A stretch of DNA of 64,000 nucleotides from Limnothrix sp. FACHB-406 (GTDB lineage Bacteria > Cyanobacteriota > Cyanobacteriia > CACIAM-69d): NCBI RefSeq assembly GCF_014698235.1, contig NZ_JACJSP010000001.1, positions 248,001 to 312,000 on the forward strand. The letters run 5' to 3'. Of this stretch, positions 1 through 9,109 are shown one piece after another (position 1 is the first letter of the stretch; each line of letters starts with the position of its first letter). The position numbers were made by a program, and so were the translations under genes. Under the pieces are notes generated by a model. The model did no database searches, was not told where the DNA came from, and worked only from the letters and a program-made list of their open reading frames with translations.

Positions 1-296
1 TGCGCACCGGTCAGGGAAATCGCCGGTTGCCCCGCCGCCTGCAGCGCCATGCTCAACAGGGCGATCGACACCTGCTCCCCGGTCGAAAGCAGCATATCCA
101 TTTCCCGGCGGCTGGGCTGATCGCTAATTTCCCGCGCTAAGGCCACCAGCCCATCGGTGGTTTTGCCCATGGCCGAAACCACCACCACCACGGAGTTTCC
201 CGCTTTCACCGTGTCGATCACCCGAGCCGCCACGGACTGAATCCGCTCGATCGAGCCAACCGATGTACCGCCATATTTCTGAACGATCGTTGCCAT
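1..296 (-). CDS. lysC: Aspartate kinase, N-terminal part (cut by window edge)
   Basis: The first 98 codons of an amino-acid-kinase-fold protein are visible. It begins [13 protein letters not shown], the lysine/ATP-binding signature at the N terminus of aspartokinases, followed by a [12 protein letters not shown] stretch and LLSTGEQVS, both typical of the family. The enzyme phosphorylates aspartate, the first step towards lysine, threonine, methionine and diaminopimelate, in the cytoplasm. The ATG at 294-296 gives exactly the family N terminus. The catalytic remainder and the regulatory ACT domains lie beyond the left edge, so completeness and feedback regulation cannot be judged. Homoserine kinases and UMP kinases share the fold but not this N-terminal signature. 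Confidence 0.95.
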   Translation of the reverse strand, partial: MATIVQKYGGTSVGSIERIQSVAARVIDTVKAGNSVVVVVSAMGKTTDGLVALAREISDQPSRREMDMLLSTGEQVSIALLSMALQAAGQPAISLTGA

Positions 297-463
297 TGGT
301 CTTTGCCCCCACAACCGCTAAAGGTGCAAAAAACTTTACCGGAAACCGTCGCCGGCCGCCGCTGCCCCGTCTGCGATCGCGGCTACGGTTTGCCCAGGTT
401 TCCGATTCTTTTTGGTTTTTTGACCATCTCGATCGAGGTCGGGATCAGCTCAAAATGGGCCTT

Positions 464-1033
464 TCAACTGGGCAATGATACGTCTTCGTACAAATCGCTG
501 ATCATTCCTTGCCAATCGATGCTGTGGAAAAACACGCGATCGCCCGGGCCATACCACTCCAAAACCCATCGATTATTGTCATCGCGGCGAAAGCACTCCA
601 CTCGCATCTTGTCCTGACTAATTAGCACATATTCTCTCAGGCTTTCTAAAGCAGAATAGTTAAAGAATTTCTCACCGCGATCACGCAGCTCCGTGCTATC
701 GGAAAGCACTTCAAGAATTAATTTAGGAAAGCATTTGTAATAATCTGTGTTTTGGTCGCGCGGATCACGGGTGACGAGTAAATCAGGATAGTAAAAGCAA
801 TTGTGGCGATCGACTCGCACTTTCATATCACCGGTAAATAGCTGACAACCTTGCTGGCGAACAGATTTCAGGAGCAGCGCCGTTAAGGTTGCCACGATCG
901 TGCAATGGGCACTACTCGCACCCGCCATCGCTACAATTTCTCCATCAATATAGTCATGCTTTTGGGTGGATTTTGCCTCCTGTTGTAAATAGTCATCGGG
1001 GCTAAGGAAATATAAATCCTGTTGAGCAATCAT
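464..1033 (-). CDS. Uma2-family (DUF820) putative endonuclease
   Basis: A 189-residue protein of the Uma2/DUF820 family, very abundant in cyanobacteria. It has the family order: N-terminal LSPDDYLQQE, the HDYIDGEIVAMAG segment, then YPDLLVT followed by KLILEVLSDSTE, which supply the acidic and D/E-x-L-type residues of a PD-(D/E)xK-like nuclease fold, then DRGEKFFNYSAL. Family members are presumed nucleases; their cellular role is unknown and many are linked to mobile DNA. The length is normal for the family. A second member lies at 47781-48389. The gene stands alone between the aspartate kinase and a phosphoesterase on the same strand, with about 140 bases on either side. Confidence 0.85.
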   Translation of the reverse strand: MIAQQDLYFLSPDDYLQQEAKSTQKHDYIDGEIVAMAGASSAHCTIVATLTALLLKSVRQQGCQLFTGDMKVRVDRHNCFYYPDLLVTRDPRDQNTDYYKCFPKLILEVLSDSTELRDRGEKFFNYSALESLREYVLISQDKMRVECFRRDDNNRWVLEWYGPGDRVFFHSIDWQGMISDLYEDVSLPS

Positions 1034-1176
1034 GGACTTGTTAATTTCTCCTGATCAATTGCTTTCAGTGCGACATCGATCCTAACTTCAGTGTAGCAAT
1101 GCGGTTGAATGAGCTGCATATTTGAGAGTGAGTGTCGTCTTAAACTCTCGAATTTTTAGAATCAAGTAATTTGAGA

Positions 1177-1806
1177 TTATGGATAGCCATAGGGTAATAA
1201 AAGACCAGGAATTTTTATAAACTCCACTGTCTGGGCTTCGTCGTCAAAAATGCCATATCGCAGAAACCAGCCACCGCCGCGAGGATAGCCCACAGCTCCA
1301 AAACAAATCACATACCGATTACGAGGATCAAGCGAATAACAGCCAACATCAACAAAATGGCTAGTGCTGTTAGCATATTCATCGCAATCTGCGCTAAACA
1401 GAGCAGGAAAATGATTGTGGCCAATAAAAATGAAGCGATACTCGGTTTCGTCAAAAATATTCCAGGCTTCGATACTAGTCGAGACTCGTTTTGGTGTTTT
1501 GCGTGGTGAAATGTGTGTAAAAACGATGGATTCTTCCACAAAGGTAGTAGGCAGTTTTTGCAACCACTGAAAGTTGTCAGGCTGTAAATCGCAGTTGTTG
1601 TAGTCATCATGGTTGCCTCGAATAGTGAGAATGTTGTTGGTTTTGAGGAAGGTGACAACTTGGTCGTTGTAATCACCACCTTCGACCACATCTCCTAGGC
1701 AAATGATGCGATCGACCTGCATGGTGTTGATGTGATCGCAAACGATTTTTAAGCCATCCCAGTGACCATGAATATCGGAAATGATTGCAGTTCTCACCAT
1801 TTGCAA
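1177..1806 (-). CDS. Calcineurin-like metallophosphoesterase
   Basis: A 209-residue metallophosphoesterase with all metal-binding blocks in order: SDIHGH near residue 9 (DxH), GDVVEGGDY (GDxxxxG), RGNHDD (GNHD), a single His in VFTHISP, and IGHNHFP (GHxH). Proteins of this size and layout resemble the YfcE/serine-threonine phosphatase type and hydrolyse phosphomonoesters or diesters; the physiological substrate cannot be read from sequence. The start could be either of two close ATGs (1806 or 1800). It has no signal peptide, so it is probably cytosolic. The gene is monocistronic as far as can be seen. The region is somewhat AT-richer than its neighbours. Confidence 0.85.
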   Translation of the reverse strand: MQMVRTAIISDIHGHWDGLKIVCDHINTMQVDRIICLGDVVEGGDYNDQVVTFLKTNNILTIRGNHDDYNNCDLQPDNFQWLQKLPTTFVEESIVFTHISPRKTPKRVSTSIEAWNIFDETEYRFIFIGHNHFPALFSADCDEYANSTSHFVDVGCYSLDPRNRYVICFGAVGYPRGGGWFLRYGIFDDEAQTVEFIKIPGLLLPYGYP

Positions 1807-1941
1807 ATCACCTACTGCGCCAACAGCTTACTAGCTTCAAGATACCCAAACTGAATTACAGATTGATCGACGGTGCGTGGGAGAAAATGCCAGCGCGATC
1901 GTTTCCCCGCAAGCGTTCTCCCAAGCACCCTACACACGAAC

Positions 1942-2214
1942 TTAACTCAACGACAATAGCCGCCGCATCAAGCTCATCACCTCACCGGGATTTTGCGTCG
2001 GCTGCATGGGCGACCACTCATACAGCTCCGCAAAGCCGCGCAAATACAGCACGCGGATCGTGTTTTCGACGGCACGTGGCGACCCGATCACCATCACCTT
2101 CACCGTTTCGCGCCCATCCGATCGCGCCAGCAAGGAATCGAGCTGAGATCGCCCCTCAGTCAAGGATTCCGAGGCGATCGGCGTTTCTACAAAACTCTGC
2201 ATTGTCATGGCCAT
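1942..2214 (-). CDS. Small conserved-looking hypothetical protein
   Basis: A 90-residue protein that I do not recognise as a named domain. After a variable N terminus it shows a regular alternation (VKVMVIGSPRAVENTIRVLYLRGFAEL) consistent with a beta strand followed by an amphipathic helix, then YEWSPMQPTQNPGEVMSLMRRLL. The segment reads like real protein and carries HIP1-type codon use like neighbouring host genes. Two start codons, at 2214 and 2205, are possible. It could be a small cyanobacterial regulatory or structural protein. No operon partner is visible: the next gene on this strand begins 135 bases downstream. Confidence 0.6.
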   Translation of the reverse strand: MAMTMQSFVETPIASESLTEGRSQLDSLLARSDGRETVKVMVIGSPRAVENTIRVLYLRGFAELYEWSPMQPTQNPGEVMSLMRRLLSLS

Positions 2215-2414
2215 ACCTTCTCAAATGGATTGGCTGCTGTGAATGATTCAGAGCAAGACAAACAAGACACCACCCTCGGCTCAGGCTTGCAGTCATGACC
2301 AGCCTAGAGGTTTTGTGCCTGATGTTGTCTTTTGAGTCAACACTTGGATGTTATGTGCTGTCAGCTCAAAGGTCAACATTTACCGGATTAAGATTCTTTG
2401 ACAGGATTGGGGGC

Positions 2415-2645
2415 ATGGGAAGAGCAGGAAAAGCCCTCAAATCCGTATTAGACCAGCACAAAATCAGCCAGAACCGGCTGGCGGTGCTGTTGCAAGTTGA
2501 TCGGTCAGTGGTTTTTAAGTGGTTTCACGAGCAGCGCGACCCTACGGCTGAGACCGTTGTGGAGATCGTCACAGCTTTGAAAGGATTGAACCCCGAAGCT
2601 GCCCGCGACTTTGTGCAGTGCTACTTAGGCGAGCTTTTGGAATAG
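2415..2645 (+). CDS. XRE-type helix-turn-helix regulator
   Basis: A 76-residue single-domain DNA-binding protein. The ATG at 2415 gives MGRAGKALKSVLDQHKIS followed by QNRLAVLLQVDRSVVFKWF, a textbook HTH_3/XRE helix-turn-helix with the recognition helix in SVVFKWFHEQRDP, and a short C-terminal helix that probably dimerises. The open frame extends upstream to 2295, but that extra segment does not look like protein. Such small XRE proteins act as transcription repressors or as antitoxins. No toxin gene is adjacent, so the target is unknown. It stands between a divergent small gene and an AT-rich orphan on the opposite strand. Confidence 0.75.
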   Translation: MGRAGKALKSVLDQHKISQNRLAVLLQVDRSVVFKWFHEQRDPTAETVVEIVTALKGLNPEAARDFVQCYLGELLE

Positions 2646-2760
2646 CCGATCGGCCTTGCCAGCTCCCCGCTGGATTTGCCAACTCTAATCGATATCACGG
2701 TCAGATCATTCAGTGATGCACTGTTGACATATCGCAGCGACAAGGGTGCGATCGATATTT

Positions 2761-2820
2761 CGTAGGGTGCGTAGAGCAATGCTTGCTTCTTCCAAAATCT
2801 CATCTATACCATACGCACCG
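2761..2820. repeat. GTAGGGTGCGT...ACGCACC stem-loop repeat
   Basis: The arms ggtgcgta (2766-2773) and tacgcacc (2812-2819) are perfectly complementary across a 38-base loop. Dispersed repeats of the form GTAGGGTGCGT are common in cyanobacterial intergenic regions. The element lies immediately next to the stop codon of the minus-strand gene at 2821, so it could also shape the 3' end of that transcript. Confidence 0.45.
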
Positions 2821-3810
2821 CTAATAATATTCAGCTAATATTTCGGTTAGAAATTCATCAAACTTTGGTAAAACGCTAGACTCAAGATATTGAGTATTAA
2901 AAGGATCTTTATCTGTCAGCGCGATGATTTCCTTAATCCAAGAACAGTGATTACCTAGGTCTTGTGTCATTGAAGATAGTAGCATTCTCATTTTGTGAAG
3001 ATCTGAGTCTTCATAGCCACTATCAGATCTTATCGAGCCAACGAACGCATTCATAAAATCAAGGAAATTATAGTCTGGAAGGTTGGCTTTAGTAGAATAG
3101 TGCTTAACTCTTGATTTAAGCTCATTTTTGAATTTGACAATATGGAAATTAAAACTTTGATCATTTTTCAACTCAGAGATCTCAGAAATAAGGTCTATTA
3201 CTATGCTACTTAAGAACATTTCCCGAAGTCTTTTGAGTTGATTCCCTACTTGTTTTTCAAACACTTCAACCTTGTAATCTTTTTCCAGAAAAATCCTGAT
3301 TCTGCTTTTAGTGAGTGCCTTAAAAATGCCAATTTCGACTTCGTCAAAAGGCTTATTTGCATAGAGAATTAGAATGTCTAATAGGGAATGAGCCTTGTTA
3401 GGGTTGCCCAAACCTTCAGTTTCATCTAGGATTGAGTCGAAATGACTAAAAGCATGGCCAATTGACAACATCCTTGGGCACAGATAGGGATTTCTTGCTT
3501 CGTAGTCCATGGCATGTTCTAATGCGCCGTAAAGACTATCATTTATCTCATTTAACCTCCTGCCATCTTGTCGTGTCAGTAGCAAAAAATTAATGAGCCT
3601 AGGATTCGCAAATACCCTAAGGTTTCTAAGTCTTGCAAGCTCTAAATTGCGATCATACACTCGCTTGTAATACGTTTTGGGTGATTCACTTTTCTCAATC
3701 CAATATGATAAAATCATTGTTAAAACAGACTTAATGCAACGAACTCTATCAAGAGTGTTTTTGGACTGTAAATCAATGACTATAGTCGTGTCAGGTAGTT
3801 GAATTCTCAT
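2821..3810 (-). CDS. AT-rich orphan, unknown function
   Basis: About 329 residues from the ATG at 3810; ATGs at 3834 and 3831 are alternatives. I recognise no family. The N-terminal MRIQLPDTTIVIDL could be a strand-rich cap. The remainder is predicted mostly helical, with charged heptad-like stretches (around VEVFEKQVGNQLKRLREMF) and no transmembrane segment or obvious catalytic motif. The DNA is far more AT-rich than the flanking genes and has few HIP1 sites, which suggests recent acquisition. Together with the tiny gene at 3981-4124 and the MITE at 4270 it forms an island between host genes. It may be a defence or mobile-element cargo protein, but nothing in the sequence proves that. Confidence 0.6.
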   Translation of the reverse strand: MRIQLPDTTIVIDLQSKNTLDRVRCIKSVLTMILSYWIEKSESPKTYYKRVYDRNLELARLRNLRVFANPRLINFLLLTRQDGRRLNEINDSLYGALEHAMDYEARNPYLCPRMLSIGHAFSHFDSILDETEGLGNPNKAHSLLDILILYANKPFDEVEIGIFKALTKSRIRIFLEKDYKVEVFEKQVGNQLKRLREMFLSSIVIDLISEISELKNDQSFNFHIVKFKNELKSRVKHYSTKANLPDYNFLDFMNAFVGSIRSDSGYEDSDLHKMRMLLSSMTQDLGNHCSWIKEIIALTDKDPFNTQYLESSVLPKFDEFLTEILAEYY

Positions 3811-3980
3811 GTTGACTGTCCAAAAACACATCAATGAAATTCAAAATATTCGTCTAACGCCAAAGGACCCTAATTAAGGCTTTTGTTGTTTGCAATTTTA
3901 GATTTAACGAACATCTTGAGGCAAGATACTTGCCTCAAGATGCTTCCGTTGAGAGGCAAAAATCGTGTGGTTATTAGCGA

Positions 3981-4124
3981 TCAGACAATCGCATTGATTG
4001 ATTTCTGCTCCTTCTGAAGCTTGTTCACTTGCTTGGTGATTGCAGGGACATAATTTTTGAGTCCATTGTAGGAATCCGCAGATTTCCCAGCATCGCAGCA
4101 TCCAAACTCATACTTCTTTGCCAT
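3981..4124 (-). CDS. Possible 47-residue small protein
   Basis: A short frame with ATG at 4122-4124 and TGA at 3981-3983. It reads MAKKYEFGCCDAGKSADSYNGL, then a lysine/glutamine-rich helical segment ending INAIV. It looks more protein-like than the overlapping 65-codon frame at 3904-4101: Lys-rich start, amphipathic helix, no Cys/Trp scatter. No strong ribosome-binding site precedes it. It shares strand and AT-rich composition with the orphan gene ending at 2821 and lies 171 bases upstream of that gene's start. Function unknown. Confidence 0.35.
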   Translation of the reverse strand: MAKKYEFGCCDAGKSADSYNGLKNYVPAITKQVNKLQKEQKSINAIV

Positions 4125-4269
4125 GTCTGTTTTTTAGTCCATGAGGATTAGTGAGAAGTTGATTCTTTATCAAGCTACTCATGACTTAGACTTTAAATTC
4201 TCTTGGCTCTGTATGACAATCAGATTGATACAAAACTTATCAAAATCAAAGACATCGTGTTCTTGTACT

Positions 4270-4389
4270 ATATAGCCATTCCCTAAAATGATGGGTACGC
4301 CATACTGCAGATGCAATGAAGCAGTTATTTGGCTGCGAAGTGCTCACCCTGCGGGTCACGTTGCTTAGTAAGCAAGGTAAAGGCTGTAT
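4270..4389 (-). mobile_element. MITE-like repeat, copy 1
   Basis: About 120 bases with imperfect terminal inverted repeats: atatagccattccct (4270-4284) against aggtaaaggctgtat (4375-4389), 3 mismatches in 15. Its reverse complement aligns along nearly its whole length with the element at 29085-29194. Shared blocks include ATACAGCC-TTACCT, GTAGGGTG-GCACT (or the GCAGGGTGAGCACT variant), GCTTCAT-GTATCTG, TATGGCGT-CC and ATTTTAGG. It has no coding capacity, which fits a non-autonomous inverted-repeat element. Confidence 0.6.
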
Positions 4390-4493
4390 GTTGTCTGAGT
4401 ATTTGGGCGAGAGTTCGAGACTATAAGGTTTCTGCCAGACTCTGTGTATGTAGTGTCCGGTACTACTGCCCTCAGCGAACTGGATTTATACGA

Positions 4494-4550
4494 TAGGCGC
4501 TTCGGGTGGGGTAGGGCGTGGATCGGCGTTGGTGATTTTGGATCGATCGC
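4494..4550 (+). pseudogene. Degenerate copy of the 5-oxoprolinase gene start
   Basis: These 57 bases match 4850-4906, the leader and first codons of the 5-oxoprolinase gene, at 51 of 57 positions. The start codon has become GTG and codon 6 (TGG) has become TGA, so it reads (V)DRRW-stop-FWIDR instead of [11 protein letters not shown]. It is therefore a dead fragment of that gene's 5' end, separated from the intact copy by the DUF2283 gene. Confidence 0.8.
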
Positions 4551-4568
4551 AGCGTGAGGAACTGTTGA

Positions 4569-4808
4569 ATGGATTCAAACCTGAGCCTTAGTTACGATCG
4601 CACGGGTGACAGCCTCCTCATTGTCATTTGTCCGCCCTATCCCGAACAAGAAACCGAAGAACTGGGTGATGGTTTGCTCGCACGGTTCAACCCTGACACC
4701 AACGACATTGAAGCGATCGAAATCTTCTTCTTTTCCCAACGCCTCCAAACCGATCGCCCCCTGCAACTTCCCCTTTGGGCCGATTTGCGCCTTGCGATCG
4801 CCCCATAG
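4569..4808 (+). CDS. DUF2283-family small protein
   Basis: A 79-residue protein with the DUF2283 layout: SLSYDRTGDSLLIVI at the N terminus, an acidic middle, then ARFNPDTNDIEAIEIFFFSQRL. The family core is a small beta-strand-rich domain of unknown function; members often occur beside toxin-antitoxin or other mobile modules. The ATG at 4569 gives a full-length domain. The gene is bracketed by direct repeats derived from the start of the downstream 5-oxoprolinase (4494-4550 and 4850-4906), so it was probably inserted there. It ends 65 bases before the oxoprolinase ATG and could be co-transcribed with it. Confidence 0.8.
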   Translation: MDSNLSLSYDRTGDSLLIVICPPYPEQETEELGDGLLARFNPDTNDIEAIEIFFFSQRLQTDRPLQLPLWADLRLAIAP

Positions 4809-4849
4809 CGCAACGGACTAACCGATCCGCTCCTATGATGAATCGAGAT

Positions 4850-4906
4850 TAGGCGCTTCGGGTGGGGCAGAGCATGGATCGGCGTTGGTGGTTTTGGGTT
4901 GATCGC
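4850..4906 (+). repeat. Parental copy of the 5-oxoprolinase 5'-end direct repeat
   Basis: Leader plus first 11 codons of the 5-oxoprolinase gene, repeated in decayed form at 4494-4550 (6 differences in 57). The two copies bracket the DUF2283 gene. Confidence 0.75.
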
Positions 4907-7900
4907 GGGGGCACGTTTACCGACATTGTGGCGCGGCGGCCCGATGGGCGGCTGGTGGTGTATAAGCTGCTGTCGGAAAACCCTGATCGCTATGCCGATG
5001 CGCCCGTCCAGGGGATTCGCGACCTGATGGGATTAGCCGCCGATGAGCCGATCGACTTGGCGCAGATTGGGGCGATCGAGATGGGAACCACTGTCGCCAC
5101 CAACGCCCTGCTGGAACGCAAAGGCGATCGCACCGTGCTGGTGATCACCGAAGGGTTTGGCGATGCCCTGAAGATTGGCTACCAAAACCGACCGGATATT
5201 TTTGCGCTGGAGATTCGCAAGCCCGCGCCGCTCTATGAACGGGCGATCGAGGTGCGGGAACGGTTGAGCGCCCAAGGCGAGGTGGTGCGCCCCTTCGACG
5301 CGGCCGCCCAGGCGGACTTATTGGCGCAACTGAAAGCGGCGCGGGCCGAGGGTTGCACCAGTTGCGCGATCGCCCTGATCCATGGCTACCGTTACCCCCA
5401 GCATGAGCACATCGCGGCGGCTCTGGCGGAGGCAGCGGGGTTTGAGCAAATTTCCGTGTCCCATCATGTGAGTCCGCTGATTAAGCTGGTTAGCCGCGCC
5501 GAAACCACCGTGGTCGATGCCTACCTGTCGCCCGTGCTGCGGCGTTATGTGAACCAGGTGCGATCGACCCTGGCGGGGCCGGACAGTGAGGCCTTGGCGG
5601 GCAAGCTGTTTTTTATGCAGTCCAACGGCGGGCTGACCGATGCCGATCGGTTCCGGGGCAAGGATGCGGTGCTGTCGGGGCCGGCGGGCGGCATTGTCGG
5701 GGCGGTGCAAACCTGCGTGGCGGCGGGCTTTGAGCAAATCGTCACCTTTGACATGGGCGGCACGTCCACCGATGTGGCCCACTATGCGGGCGAGTATGAG
5801 CGGCAGTTCGAGACGGAGGTGGCGGGGGTGCGGCTGCGGGCCCCGATGATGGCGATCCATACGGTGGCGGCGGGCGGCGGCTCGATTTTGCACTTCGATG
5901 GTCAGCGCTACCGGGTGGGGCCCGACTCGGCGGGGGCGAATCCCGGCCCGGCGGCCTACGGGCGCGGCGGCCCTCTGACCGTTACCGATTGCAATGTGCA
6001 GCTTGGCAAGTTGCACCCGGACTTTTTCCCGGCGGTGTTTGGCCCCGAGGGCGATCGCCCCTTGGACAAGGCGATCGTGGCGGAACGGTTCGCGGCCCTC
6101 ACGGCGACGATCGCCCAGGCCACCGGCGATGGTCGCAGCCCGGAAGCGGTGGCGGCCGGGTTCCTGGCGATCGCGATCGAGAAAATGGCAGCGGCGATTA
6201 AGCAAATTTCCGTCCAGCGCGGCTACGATTTGGCGCACTACACCCTCTGTTGCTTCGGCGGGGCGGGCGGCCAGCACGCTTGCCTATTGGCGGAAGCGTT
6301 GGGGATGACGCGGATTTTTATCCATCCCTACGCCGGGGTGCTGTCGGCCTACGGGATTGGGCTGGCGGATGTGCGGCAAATTGGTGAACGGGCGATCGAG
6401 CAGGTCTTGGAACCGGGGGCGATCACCGCGTTGGAACCGAGCTTTGGCGACTTACAAAGGTCACTGGAGCCGCAATTGCCGGGATTCCAGGAAGCGATCC
6501 GCACGGCCCGGCTGCGCTACGGCGGCACGGATTCGCCCTTGGTGGTGAGCTGGCCGGCGGCGACGGAACCCGACCCGGCGGGCTGGTTGCGCGATCGCTT
6601 CGAGGCAATCCACCGCCAGCGCTACGGGTTCGCCCTGCCCGATAAGCCGGTGGTGATTGAGGCGATCGCCCTGGAGTTGGTGCGCCATAAAGATCTGCCG
6701 CCGGAACCGCTGCTGGTGGCCAGTCGATCGACTCCGCCGGAACCGATCACGACGATTCGGATCTATACGGCCGATCGCTGGTGGGATGCGCCGGTCTTTG
6801 GGCGATCGGACTTGCAACCGGGCGATCGGATCGTCGGGCCAGCGGTGATTGTGGAACCGACGGGCACAAATGTGATTGAACCGGGCTGGGCGGCCACCTT
6901 GGGCGATCGGGGCGGCCTAGTCCTCGAAACCCTCGCCCCAACTGACCCGGACAAGGGGCTTAAGCCCCTTGCTGCCAACCGTTCCGATGATCTAATCGAT
7001 CCATCCGCAAGTCGGCTCAACTCTGAAGACAAGGGGACACAGTTCATTAACGCCCCAAATCTCGACAGCAAGGGGCTTCAGCCCCTTGTCTCCGACGACG
7101 AGCCAACGCCGCAACCCGATCCGGTGCGGTTGGAGATCTTCAACAATCGGTTCAGCGCGATCGCCGAGCAGATGGGCGCAACCCTGCAAAACACCAGCTA
7201 TTCCGTGAATATCAAGGAGCGGCTGGACTTTTCCTGCGCCCTGTTCGATCGCGCCGGGCAACTGATCGCCAACGCCCCTCACATTCCCGTCCACCTCGGT
7301 TCCATGGGCGAAACGGTCACGGCCCTGATGGCGGCGCGGGAGCTGCGGCCCGGCGATGTGTTTGCCAGCAACAACCCCTACAACGGCGGCACGCACCTGC
7401 CCGATATCACGGTGATTACGCCGGTCTGGTTGCGATCGCCCGCCGGAGTCCTGAGTGATCGCCCGGATTTCTTCGTCGCCTCCCGCGGCCACCACGCGGA
7501 CTTGGGCGGCCTGACCCCAGGATCGATGCCACCCCACAGCCACTCGATCGCCGAAGAGGGCATCCTGTTTGACTTCCTGCCGATCGTCCACGCCGGGGAA
7601 TTCCTAGAGGCTGACGTGCTGGCGCAACTGGCTGATAATCCCTACCCCGCCCGCAACCCGGTGCAAAACCTGGCGGACTTGCAGGCGCAAATTGCCGCCA
7701 ACGAGCGCGGTTGCCAGGAATTGCAGCGCCTAGCGGATACCTACGGAGCCGCCACGATCCAAGCCTACGCCGGGTTTGTGCAGGACAACGCCGCCGCCTC
7801 GGTGGAACGGGCGATCGCCCAATTGCGGGACGGGCAAGCGACGATCGCCCTCGATTGCGGGGCGCAAATTACGGTGCAAGTGCGGATCGATCGGGCACGG

Positions 7901-8659
7901 CGGCGGGCGGCGATCGACTTCAGCGGCACATCGCCCCAGCAGCCGAACAACTTCAACGCCCCGATCGCAATCACCAAAGCCGCCGTCCTCTACGTGTTCC
8001 GCACCCTCGTGGCCGACGAAATTCCCCTGAATGCCGGGTGTTTGCGCCCGATCGATCTGACCGTGCCACCCGCCAGCCTGCTCGATCCCCGATTGCCCGC
8101 CGCCGTCGTGGCCGGCAACGTGGAAACCTCCCAAGCCGTAGTCGATGCGCTCTACCAAGCCCTCGGGGTGATGGCCAACGCCCAGGGCACGATGAACAAC
8201 TTCACCTTTGGGAGCGATCGCCACCAATATTACGAAACGATCTGCGGCGGCGCGGGGGCGGGCGCAACCTTCCCCGGAGCCGACGCGGTGCAAACGCACA
8301 TGACCAACTCCCGGCTCACAGATCCCGAGGTGTTGGAGTGGCGCTATCCGGTGCGGCTGGAGTCCTTCCAAATTCGCCCCAATAGCGGCGGCGCGGGCCA
8401 ACAGCGCGGCGGCCACGGCGTGATCCGCAAACTGCGCTTTTTGGAACCGATGACGGCGGCGATCGTTTCGGGGCGGCGATCGACCCAACCGGCGGGCCTG
8501 GCCGGCGGCGCACAGGGTCAACCGGGCCGCGCCTGGGTGGAACGGCTGAACGGGGCGATCGACCCTCTCGGCGCTACCGATCAGGTGCAAGTACAAGCCG
8601 GTGAGGCGATCGCGATCGAAACCCCCGGCGGCGGCGGCTATGGCCGATTGGGGAAGTAA
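4874..8659 (+). CDS. 5-oxoprolinase / hydantoinase A-B fusion
   Basis: A 1261-residue ATP-dependent 5-oxoprolinase-type enzyme, the size expected for a fused HyuA-HyuB protein. It converts 5-oxoproline to glutamate, or acts on hydantoins, in the cytoplasm. The HyuA half (about 1-690) opens with [14 protein letters not shown] and has [14 protein letters not shown] and [14 protein letters not shown], the ASKHA-like nucleotide-binding motifs. The HyuB half (about 745-1261) starts [17 protein letters not shown] and ends in GGGGYG. The ATG at 4874 is preferred over a GTG at 4862. Oddly, the linker (residues about 693-739) is built in part from two copies of a palindromic repeat. N-methylhydantoinase is the main alternative name. 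DUF2283 lies directly upstream. Confidence 0.93.
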   Translation: MDRRWWFWVDRGGTFTDIVARRPDGRLVVYKLLSENPDRYADAPVQGIRDLMGLAADEPIDLAQIGAIEMGTTVATNALLERKGDRTVLVITEGFGDALKIGYQNRPDIFALEIRKPAPLYERAIEVRERLSAQGEVVRPFDAAAQADLLAQLKAARAEGCTSCAIALIHGYRYPQHEHIAAALAEAAGFEQISVSHHVSPLIKLVSRAETTVVDAYLSPVLRRYVNQVRSTLAGPDSEALAGKLFFMQSNGGLTDADRFRGKDAVLSGPAGGIVGAVQTCVAAGFEQIVTFDMGGTSTDVAHYAGEYERQFETEVAGVRLRAPMMAIHTVAAGGGSILHFDGQRYRVGPDSAGANPGPAAYGRGGPLTVTDCNVQLGKLHPDFFPAVFGPEGDRPLDKAIVAERFAALTATIAQATGDGRSPEAVAAGFLAIAIEKMAAAIKQISVQRGYDLAHYTLCCFGGAGGQHACLLAEALGMTRIFIHPYAGVLSAYGIGLADVRQIGERAIEQVLEPGAITALEPSFGDLQRSLEPQLPGFQEAIRTARLRYGGTDSPLVVSWPAATEPDPAGWLRDRFEAIHRQRYGFALPDKPVVIEAIALELVRHKDLPPEPLLVASRSTPPEPITTIRIYTADRWWDAPVFGRSDLQPGDRIVGPAVIVEPTGTNVIEPGWAATLGDRGGLVLETLAPTDPDKGLKPLAANRSDDLIDPSASRLNSEDKGTQFINAPNLDSKGLQPLVSDDEPTPQPDPVRLEIFNNRFSAIAEQMGATLQNTSYSVNIKERLDFSCALFDRAGQLIANAPHIPVHLGSMGETVTALMAARELRPGDVFASNNPYNGGTHLPDITVITPVWLRSPAGVLSDRPDFFVASRGHHADLGGLTPGSMPPHSHSIAEEGILFDFLPIVHAGEFLEADVLAQLADNPYPARNPVQNLADLQAQIAANERGCQELQRLADTYGAATIQAYAGFVQDNAAASVERAIAQLRDGQATIALDCGAQITVQVRIDRARRRAAIDFSGTSPQQPNNFNAPIAITKAAVLYVFRTLVADEIPLNAGCLRPIDLTVPPASLLDPRLPAAVVAGNVETSQAVVDALYQALGVMANAQGTMNNFTFGSDRHQYYETICGGAGAGATFPGADAVQTHMTNSRLTDPEVLEWRYPVRLESFQIRPNSGGAGQQRGGHGVIRKLRFLEPMTAAIVSGRRSTQPAGLAGGAQGQPGRAWVERLNGAIDPLGATDQVQVQAGEAIAIETPGGGGYGRLGK
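6952..6971. repeat. Palindromic repeat caaggggct-tagccccttg class, in-frame copy A
   Basis: A perfect 20-base palindrome (caaggggctt followed by aagccccttg) inside the coding sequence of the 5-oxoprolinase, encoding DKGLKPLA in the linker between the two halves. The same unit recurs at 7069-7088 and, outside genes, at 36118-36137. Confidence 0.8.
7069..7088. repeat. Palindromic repeat, in-frame copy B
   Basis: The 20-base unit caaggggcttcagccccttg, identical to the intergenic copy at 36118-36137, lies in the same reading-frame phase as copy A and encodes SKGLQPLV. It lies 117 bases after copy A, a multiple of three, so the reading frame is preserved. Confidence 0.8.
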
Positions 8660-8709
8660 TCAGATGCAAACTATAGAGCACCTATAACTGATGCGAATTA
8701 GCCGCAGGC

Positions 8710-9075
8710 TCAATCTGAATTAGCGGAACTTGAATCCAAAGCATCCGGTAGGCGAGCTTCAGGAAATTGTTTCAGGCCCCAGCGAGCGATCGAGCGCAGC
8801 ACAGGACGCAAACTTTCGCCCGCCTCCGTAAGTTGGTAATTCATGCGGCGAGTGTGATTGCTGTAGGGCTGTTTGGTAATCAGCCCCAGGGCTTCCAGAG
8901 ACTTCAGGCGGCTGGCCAAAATATTGGTAGAAATTCCCTCGGGCGATTCCAAAAACTCCTCAAAGCGCTGCTTACCAAAAAACAGCATGTCCCGAATGAC
9001 CAGCAGCGTCCACCGATCGCCCAGCAGATCCAGCGTACAGGCGATCGGGCAGTGAGATCGGTGGTCAACCGCCAT
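8710..9075 (-). CDS. HxlR-family transcriptional regulator
   Basis: A 121-residue winged-helix regulator. The family signature is complete: CPIACTLDLLGDRWTLLVIRDML, then RFEEFLESPEGISTNILASRLKSLEALGLI and a wing ending YQLTEAGESLRPVL. HxlR proteins bind DNA as dimers and often control a divergent detoxification or redox gene. The ATG at 9075 is preferred because GGAG lies about 10 bases upstream; the longer frame to 9090 uses TTG inside that site. Cys in CPIAC is a possible redox sensor, as in related proteins. It is divergent from the cupin gene at 9202, and the 126-base gap carries repeated ACTTGCAA-type boxes. Confidence 0.9.
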   Translation of the reverse strand: MAVDHRSHCPIACTLDLLGDRWTLLVIRDMLFFGKQRFEEFLESPEGISTNILASRLKSLEALGLITKQPYSNHTRRMNYQLTEAGESLRPVLRSIARWGLKQFPEARLPDALDSSSANSD

Positions 9076-9109
9076 AGCACAAGGCTCCAAAATTCATTCC
9101 CGTTCAGGA

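Larger units (their letters stand above)
4125..4568. other. Gene-free stretch holding a MITE and a gene-end duplication
   Basis: No convincing gene is seen. The stretch contains the MITE-like element at 4270-4389 and the degenerate copy of the 5-oxoprolinase 5' end at 4494-4550. The rest shows no recognised signal. Confidence 0.6.

Noticed and set aside
3904-4101. 65-codon minus-strand frame
   Set aside because: Cys/Trp-rich and not protein-like; the overlapping 47-codon frame reads better.
5318-6277. Long minus-strand open frames opposite the 5-oxoprolinase (also 7730-8596)
   Set aside because: They are Arg/His/Gly-rich shadows of a GC-rich gene with clear family motifs on the plus strand.
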